Shown here piece after piece: positions 56,919-64,000 of a stretch of 64,000 nucleotides of DNA. A program made the translations under genes and the position numbers. Every line of letters begins with the position of its first letter. Within the stretch, counting starts at the first letter, position 1. Below the pieces are notes generated by a model. The model searched no databases. It saw nothing but the letters and a program-made list of their open reading frames with translations, and was not told the DNA's origin. Source of the stretch: Limnephilus marmoratus (Eukaryota; Arthropoda; Insecta; Trichoptera; Limnephilidae); NCBI GenBank assembly GCA_917880885.1, contig OU862919.1, positions 50,133,058 to 50,197,057 of the forward strand. The letters run 5' to 3'.

Positions 56919-59900
56919 ATGATGTCTAGGTAACATTCCTTCATCTTTTAAACTAATTGTGTGTGTAATTCAAATCTTAATTTAATTAAGTGTTTTCCTG
57001 TTTTAGTAAATATCGACAACTTATTATAATATTACAAAATTATTTTCATTCTTTCCACATACTATTACCATTGATATATAAATAGATGAGACATTGAGCG
57101 AATAAATTGGTTCGACGGATTTGAAGGTAGTACCTCCAATTCTCTATTTCACGCATTTAGTGGACCAAAAACCATCGTGTCGTGTTGGTCATTTGAAATA
57201 CATCTGGCAAGCTTATGTGTAAAAGGCGTTCGTGCAATGTATGGAACGGACTATTCAGACTGTTGAACGTTCAAGTCCTTACTACGCTGTGCCCTCAGTC
57301 TAAGGACGCCTGCATTCTTGTACATTTTTGCAGGTATATTTACATGGCGGCTCGCGCTCGGTGTGGAGTCTATTGTAAGTCCCTTAAATGTTTCAATACC
57401 CGGCTTCAGAGCATTATATTTTATACATTTTACAAATATAAGACAAAAAGTCCCGATAAACTACTTTTTAGTAGTTTGTCTAACGGGTTCTTTACATTAA
57501 AGATCTTATTATAGTGATTTAATAGTTACATTTTTACAATTTAAGATATAAAATTAAATAAAAAATTTTTACAGAAATATACCTACTTAGATAAAAGAAA
57601 AATTATGAAAACATGAATAACAATTTTAAAGTCTTTAGTTATTGTAAGCTAATACAAATTAGTTCTTTCCGTAAGCCAAGTCTCCAGTAAGTTCACCAAT
57701 TGTTTGTTTTGGGTACAGTTTTTAATTTCAGCTGGAAGCATATTAAACAACTGGGAATCATGTAATTTAACGTTCTTTGTCCATATTTATTTGTATGTTT
57801 AGGTACAATTAGTCTTTCATTAAAGTTAAAACGAGTATTATGGTTGTGTTCCAGCCTGTTTATATATAAAGGGTTATTTATGTGCTGAAACTCGTTCCAG
57901 AACTCGCGACCGCGAATGGCGCGATGTCATACTCGTAATTGAAACTTTGAATGCAATATTTTCCATCGAATTTTTTTTTCTTTTATAGTAATTTAGGTGA
58001 ATATAAAGATTTTTCTAAAAAATATTTGTATTAAGCGTAACCAGTGATTTCGAAAGTTTACCAAAAATAGGCGCTGCAACAGTAAAAAATAACTAGGTTG
58101 ATTAATATAATTGATGAACTTTGATGTCGTTGTATGCGGCCCTCTACTTGAAAAGTCTGTAAACCCCTGCTTTGCAATCGCATTCGTGCCAGTTCGGTAG
58201 ATAACGGAAAGTGTCGAACTACCCCTCCCGTATGCCTCCGCAGGCCTGAGATGAACACGAATCTCGAATATATTTGTAAGGCATGGCGCCTCTATTGTAT
58301 ATCTCTATGACTATTACCTATATTTATCAATAGTGTTTCAAGGTCTAGTACGTTACATTTATATTAAAGCACTGATAAATATTAATGCTGTTTTATTTCA
58401 GTGCAAGCTTTGATGAACAGCTTCAATTCAGTTTCCCAGATTTCGAAGACCAGAATGACTCAAGAGTCCGTGAATTTAACAGTCTTCGTGATGTGGGTTA
58501 TAGAGTTCACGCCAGCTACCTTTTTCTCCAGGATAGACTTCAAGAAATACCAAAAATATGTTTGGAAGTATATGTAACGCTTGTTTTGCGTTTACCAAAA
58601 CGGCACGACAAATATCCAGCGTGGATGGAATTAGGTCGTTATCTGGGAATCACTGAAGAGAAATTAACCGTAAGTAAAAATGTTGGGAGGAATGCGGATT
58701 CTGCCAAAGTTTGTTTTGGGAGGAATGCAGATCCCGCCAATGTGGGGGATTTTAATAAAAATGCACTTAATATGTTGGTATCCCTGGCAATTTGACACTA
58801 ATATGTTGGTATCCCTGACCTGATAAAACCAAGAGCCTAGATACGATTGTAGCCGACTTCATGTGATAGATGAGGCGCGTAATTATGAAATTTGTCTAGC
58901 GGACTTTTTTTCAACGATTTTTTAAACTGTTTATCACCTTCCAAATTAAAGTAACCTAACCTAAGACTACGCTAAACATGGTTTGTGTAACATGGTTTGT
59001 GCCCCTTTATAACGCCTACTCGCGTCAACGCAAGAAAAACATCCCAGTTTTCAAATAGTTTAGCGGCTACGCTAGGTTTGTGTAACATGGTTTGTGACCA
59101 TTATTAATTCTGTTTTTCATAATTACGCGCCTTATTATATATCACACGAAGCTGGCTACAATCGTATCAACCTTCGTTTATAGCAAGTCTGAGATACCAA
59201 CATAATAGTAACAAAATGGCGTAGTATAAGTTCACGAAGTGTCATTTTATTCATTCTTTAAACGGCTGTATCTCCCTCAATTTTGCCAAGCGCACCTTAA
59301 TTTCTTTTTTATTCAACTTTTCCACACTTTTCTCATCTAGAAAATGCATTTTTATTAAAATCCCCCACATTGGCGGGATATGCATTTCACCCTTTGTTTT
59401 TTGCCAAAAACCATGTTTTCACCGCGTTTTAAGTTGAGAACTTTAATCTGGAAGGTGAAAAAAAGTGCAGAAAGCAATAGAAAAAAAAATTGAATAAGTA
59501 ATTAATTTTCAATTGCGTTAAATAAAATTTCACTTCGCGAACCGACACTATGAAAGACCGACGGGTGCCAGCGGGCATTTCATCACTGTTGGTATCCCTG
59601 AAACAAAGACGAGCTAAATACGATTGTAGCCGACTTCGTGGGATAATTGATGAGGCGCGTAATTATGAAATTTGTCTAGCGGGCTTGTGTATGTTATCTT
59701 TACTTTAAAAAACAGCCTACGTTTTTGAATGGTTTGTTTGGCTACACAGGGTTTGTGTAGCGGGCTTGTGTATGTTATCTTTACTTTAAAAAACAGCCTA
59801 CATTTTTGAATGGTTTGTTTGGCTACGCAGGGTTTGTGTAGCGGGCTTGTGTATGTTATCTTTACTTTAGAAAAACAGCCTACGTTTTTGAATGGTTTGT

Positions 59901-62900
59901 TTGGCTACGCAGGGTTTGTGTAGCGGGCTTGTGTATATTATTTTAAAAAACATCCCAGGATTTGAATGGTTTGTCTCCATTCCAGTACCTGATTAGAGGT
60001 TCGTTTACATTATATTATTAATTCTGTTTTTCATAATTACGCGCCTTATTATTTATCCCACAAAGTCGGCTACAATCGTATCTGGCTTTTGTTTGTAGGT
60101 CTGGGATACCAACATAACAGTGACAAAATGGCGGGCGGAGTGTCGTAGTAACGGTTCACGAAGTGAAATTTTATTTATACTTTAAACGGCTGTATCTCCC
60201 TCAATTTTGCCGAGCGCGCCTTAATTTTTTTTTTTTCAGCTTCTCCACACTTTTCTCATCTAGAAAGTGCCTTTTTATTAAATTTCCAAACTTTGGCAGA
60301 ATCTGCATTTCACCCAAAATGTTGCTCCATCAGTAATAAACAAGATTAAATGGTAATCTTTTAAAATCGCTGGCCACGCTTAATGCGGTATTTTTATCGA
60401 TTAATTGTCTTTTATAGTAATAAGCCGAATCAAAGTGTTATTTAAAAACAATAATTAAACAATAATCCATAAACTGCCGCACTTTAAGCATGGATTATGG
60501 AAATCATACTTCATTTCAACAATTACTACAAGAAACAACTATTTATGTACACAAAATAGGTTATTAGATTCTTAGTTTAGGTAAACTAAGTCATTCATGC
60601 GTATTTAGTTTGAAACGAAACTTCGCAAATATCAAATCCATAAAACAAATGGCAGCAATGGAGATTTTTTACGCTGAATGAAAATCAAATTTTAATTGAT
60701 TTTTTTCCGCCCATCCCGACTGAAACCGATGTTTCTTTGGTAACTAAGTTTAAAAGCAGTTTACTTTTCAAAACCTATGCCTATTAAAAGTGTAGCGGCA
60801 TGTGGATTATTTACCAAAAATATATATTTGTGAAAGTTCCATTTTTAGTCAGTTTCAAAATTTCATGCATTTTCAGTTTGGCCATGTTTTTTTTCTTGTT
60901 CGACGTGTTTGTATTCAGCGTGATGAGCGATTCTAAAAGTTTACCGGTTAAACTATCCTGTGGTGTTAAAATGGGATTAAATTACTATGATGATGTCGAT
61001 TGTGTGCTTGTTTCGTGCTGCTGCTGCTTGTGTAAGGCTAAACTAATTTAACCTATTGATTTTAATTCTTTCTTTTTTGTTTTAGTACATTTACGATAAT
61101 CATAAGCTAAGATGTCCTACAGACACAATGCTCCGTGTTTTCACCCAAGATGCCGACGCTACATTTGGAAAAATTCTTAAATCTTTAATGGATATGGGGA
61201 GGTTAGATGTTTTAGAGCGCATTTTTGACCCCTTAAAAAGACTTTTCGTAGAGTTGGCTGAAAAACAAAGGAATAGTGAACAAGATCAAGGATATTATTC
61301 CAATTCTTCAAGAGTGGGCGGAATCGATATTTTAATTCCAAAGTTTGTTGATAACTTTGTAACCTTGGTTTTAAAACCACTAGAAGCAAAAACTGACCTA
61401 AACAATGACAGCACCGCACTCATAGGCCGCGATCCTCCTAAGCAACAAGGGAAACCTAATCAATCTTCGTTGGAAAGCAAAGAAGTAGAAGATGGTCCTT
61501 CTGTAATGTTGACTTACTCGTATGATGGCATAACGATTGCTCACAACTTAGCAGACGCTATAAGTAACTATGACAATGGAGGAAACAGGATTAATGTGAT
61601 TCTTTTGGAAAATAATAAAAGAACCGTATCATCGAATGCCGACCATTACATAAGAAAGTATTATGAAAAGGTAAAAAGTATAACATATATATTTTTTTTA
61701 AATGTATATTATTCTTGGTGTTGTATTTTCCGCCTGCAGCGGTGGTCGAGCGGGTATATTAATAACTTATTTGAAAACCACAGAACATTCCTACCTTATC
61801 CAGCATTAAATTTTGTCCTGAACGACTGTAAATGAATAAAATTGCGCGAGTTGTAAAAAACTAAAAGAATAAAATTGAGTTGTAAAAAGAATTTTATTCT
61901 CCACTAGCTGAAGTCCCCGGTAATGCCCGGGCTTTACACAGAGTTTTTGAAATCAAATGTAGACAGTGACCTTCCTCTACATAGACAGTGACCTTCCTTT
62001 TGTTTTGAAGGTCACATGTGCAAAATTTCACCAACCTCATCATAAAACTGGAGATTTGCATACAAATCAAATCTACACCACCCGCTTGCTCGTCCACCAC
62101 ATGCAGACATTCTCCTTTATATATTATACATATATTTCAATCAATTTACACAAAATCTTGACAAATTATATACTTAAACCTTCCTCATGAATCACTCTAT
62201 CTATTGGTGAAAATTGCATGAAAATCTGTTCAGTAGTTTTTGAGTTTGTCGCGAACTGACAGACGGAAGACGTGGTGGAGGACTTTAATTTATAATATAA
62301 TAATAATTGGATAATTTGTAGAGCGCCGTTTTTGTGAAAAATCACCTCAAGGGCGCTTAACAATTCATTATGAATTCTTAGGCTCTATCTAATTCTATTA
62401 TTTACAAATAGATACAGAAACATACTTACCTGCAGGTCACTTCCGATAAACACACTTTATTAGAAAGTTTATGCTTGGGGAAGATACGAAATTGCACATG
62501 GAAGACATTATATTTAAAACACTGGACATTGCATGACTTTATCTTTGCTATGCTCATCGCTGTTGGTTTTACATTTATAAGAAGAAATGCCAAAATTGAG
62601 TTAATATTTATTTTGAAGGACTGGAGAATTGAAAGAATTTGCTTGTAGAGATAAATAGATTCCAGAAGTCTTAGTATCCACTACAGGGTAGGTGGAGTTG
62701 CATGCGGAACATATTAAAATTTTCAGTACATTAATGATATTTCATTGAATTCTTTTTCAGGTTGACTATGTGATGCCAATAATCACTGAAGGATATATGG
62801 AAGCTATTAGCGGCCATTCTAACGTTGCGGGAGGTTATCTAAATAATATTGATTGTCAATATGCTCATTTTATTTATACTTTAATGCTTCTCCATTACAC

Positions 62901-63084
62901 AAACGTGAATGGTTGTTTCAATCTGAAAGTAAGATCGGTATTGTCTCGAAATGCAAATGATGCAACTCTTAAAAAGGTGGTCACTTACCAATTGCTAAGT
63001 CTGTGGACCCATGAAGACGAAATACAGACTCTCTTAGCTGCCCTCTATACTGACTTGAAGAAAGTTCCCAAGATCAAATTGTAG
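56919..63084 (+). CDS. Death-domain plus SEFIR-domain adaptor (Act1/CIKS-like)
   Basis: Probably a cytoplasmic adaptor of IL-17-type receptor signalling. CDS = 56919-56929, 58402-58669, 61086-61670, 62761-63084: 395 residues, all junctions GT-AG and in phase. Residues 54-140 form a Death domain: KYPAWMELGRYLGITEEKLT, then CPTDTMLRVFTQDADATFGK, ILKSLMDMGRLDVLERI. The usual Trp is W78. A polar linker (about 190-228) follows. Residues 231-380 resemble SEFIR: SVMLTYSYDGITIAHNLADA (box 1), VDYVMPIITEGYMEAI, and a closing QLLSLWTHEDEIQTLLAALY. Both domains act by homotypic contacts; SEFIR is otherwise found in IL-17 receptors and Act1/CIKS. No standard TRAF6-binding motif (PxExx with an aromatic or acidic last residue) is visible in the linker. 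The tiny first exon (MMS plus two bases) is supported by phase only. Introns 1-3 hold transposon debris. MyD88 is the main alternative (Death plus TIR), but the second domain fits SEFIR better. Confidence 0.82.
57655..57910 (-). pseudogene. LINE reverse-transcriptase tail fragment in intron 1 of the Death-SEFIR gene
   Basis: The minus strand reads RLEHNHNTRFNFNERLIVPK and KYGQRTLNYMIPSC. This resembles the NxHTRxxxxLxxPK...QRSLxYxGPxLWN tail common in LINE reverse transcriptases, with a frame slip before the end. Confidence 0.5.
58684..60325. mobile_element. Composite foldback element in intron 2 of the Death-SEFIR gene
   Basis: The outer ends AATGCGGATTCTGCCAAAGT and ACTTTGGCAGAATCTGCATT face each other. 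A second pair (GCAGATCCCGCCAATGTGGG and CCCACATTGGCGGGATATGC) bounds 58728-59385. Each half has GTTGGTATCCCTGA, ACGATTGTAGCCGACTTC and GGCGCGTAATTATGAAA blocks repeated inverted. It begins 14 bp after the exon 2 donor. No transposase. Confidence 0.65.
59677..59945 (+). repeat. 81-bp tandem repeat, just over three copies
   Basis: Units start at 59677, 59758, 59839 and 59921 with TAGCGGGCTTGTGTATGTTA and end GGCTACGCAGGGTTTGTG. It lies within the foldback element. Confidence 0.85.
61904..62300 (-). mobile_element. Non-autonomous Helitron-like element in intron 3 of the Death-SEFIR gene
   Basis: The minus strand ends TTACCGGGGACTTCAGCTAG followed by T. A short hairpin (CCCGGGCATTACCGGGG) stands just before it, the classic Helitron 3' signal. 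Blocks are shared with 44180-44508. A GTAGACAGTGACCTTCCT segment is duplicated within it. Confidence 0.65.
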
Positions 63085-63540
63085 TTAGTGTTTTAATATT
63101 TCTTGCTCTCTCTCTCTATAGGCATTCCAAATGCTTGTGATAACCAGAAAGCTAAAAGCTCATTGAAGGTGCCATGGCCATTTACACCATCTAGTAATTA
63201 AGACTATGCATTATTTGGAAATAATATATTATCAACAGTTTTTTGAAATTTTGTTGTTTTCATTAGCTGGTTATCGTACTCATTGTCAGTTGAAAATACT
63301 TATATCTAGAAAATATTTTTATATTGATAATACTTATATTGTAAATGTGAGACTGTCTTCGATTCATCCAAACATGTGGATGAACTAAGGGTGGGTCCCA
63401 TACACGTTAGGACAAATAGAAGCAGGTTGTCACCTATACTCAGGCAGTCTCGCTTTCGTCTGGATCGAGTTGGAAATGTGCAATCTTATCTTCTTGACTA
63501 TTGAGCTGTTAACCTTCATAATAAGAATGGTAATTTTAAT
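63085..63540. other. 3' flank of the Death-SEFIR gene
   Basis: Contains a (CT)n stretch at 63104-63118. No clear AATAAA lies within the first 150 bases after the stop, so the 3' end is not fixed. No further gene was seen. Confidence 0.4.
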
Positions 63541-63542
63541 GT

Positions 63543-63934
63543 GTAAATTAACTCGTTGAATGCCGGGGTATGCCAGCAAAAAGCACCACCAATAAAAACG
63601 CGGCATTATGACACCACATGACATTTCGTGTCTCGCGATTCTAACACTATCCTTGAGAAATTTAGAACAATAGAAAGGTCAAAACCGCAGTTAAAGGAAT
63701 TTTTCCCGCGCATGCGCAAGAACTGCGCACGTTCCCGCGCTCCGGTAAATCATTAATATAAATTATATGGAGTGACCAGACGCATTGCGGTTTTCTCTAT
63801 GGTAAAGAGCGATAATAGAGCAAGCGATTCAGACCGTGTTCTTCATACACTTTCTTTATACATAAGGGTCAAAATCGCGTGTAAAGTCTCATGATACGCC
63901 GGCGCACAAGCAGCAAATGAGTGGTTAAATCTCA
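63543..63934. mobile_element. Possible TTAA-flanked MITE with a GC-rich core
   Basis: TTAACTCGTTGAATGC on the left and GCAAATGAGTGGTTAA on the right are weak inverted relatives flanked by TTAA, as for piggyBac-like MITEs. The interior contains CCCGCGCATGCGCAAG, an NRF1/EWG-type palindrome (GCGCATGCGC). It could instead be a promoter of a gene beyond the window. Confidence 0.3.
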
Positions 63935-64000
63935 AGATAATCATAGATGTGTTTCATTAGTGTTATGTAATAGATTTATATTTTTTTAAGATAATAATTA

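Noticed and set aside
58670..58795. Extension of exon 2 of the Death-SEFIR gene by read-through to 58795.
   Set aside because: It would run through a GTAAGT donor into a foldback element. The Death domain continues only if exon 2 is joined to exon 3.
60800..61051. 83-codon frame ending in a Cys run, next to exon 3 of the Death-SEFIR gene.
   Set aside because: It is intronic, out of phase with the flanking exons, and has no domain.
1..64000. CRISPR arrays, bacterial operons or prophage.
   Set aside because: No regularly spaced short repeats with unique spacers. Introns, LINE tails and a cuticle gene show a eukaryotic nuclear genome.

Overview
This is a repeat-rich, AT-rich nuclear window from an arthropod, almost certainly an insect. 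It holds an RR-type cuticle protein gene with a signal peptide, and spliced genes with GT-AG introns. Its transposon mix (Helitron, hAT, piggyBac and mariner remnants, MITEs, LINE tails, SINEs) is typical of insects. The order cannot be settled from the sequence. There is no bacterial content, operon or CRISPR array. Only three host genes can be supported; nearly everything else is mobile-element sequence or unassigned intergenic DNA.

Layout. 1-1536: a LINE 3' end (minus strand) and a tRNA-derived SINE. 1537-14764: one very large LTR element. Two near-identical 5710-bp terminal repeats flank an 1800-bp internal region with no gag or pol, and a 4-bp target duplication (AACC) flanks the whole. 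14765-19500: a solo LTR (960 bp, CTAG duplication) inside a foldback repeat, then mixed repeats. 19505-24530: a long foldback element, an internally deleted piggyBac and a hAT MITE with an 8-bp duplication. 24530-38960: intergenic DNA with many foldbacks, SINE copies, a LINE tail with poly(A), and two Helitron-like segments, one with a decayed helicase C-terminus. 39001-39622: cuticle protein gene (+). A 32-bp minisatellite follows directly.

41924-56502 carries 12 exons (minus strand) of the meiotic DNA helicase HFM1/MER3. All the helicase motifs can be read, but the C-terminal exons are not found in the window. Its introns hold four hAT elements with perfect 8-bp duplications, a mariner relic, nested MITEs, LINE tails and an 88-bp-arm hairpin. 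Only 416 bp away, head to head, a four-exon gene (56919-63084, +) encodes a 395-residue protein with an N-terminal Death domain and a C-terminal SEFIR-like domain. This is the architecture expected of an IL-17-pathway adaptor of the Act1/CIKS type.

Most notable: (1) the giant-LTR non-autonomous element, whose LTR has swallowed a SINE, a former primer-binding site and a stub resembling a gag start; (2) the Death-SEFIR adaptor gene sharing a short divergent promoter with HFM1; (3) a SINE family whose 3' tail, including a strong hairpin, is shared with a LINE in the same window.
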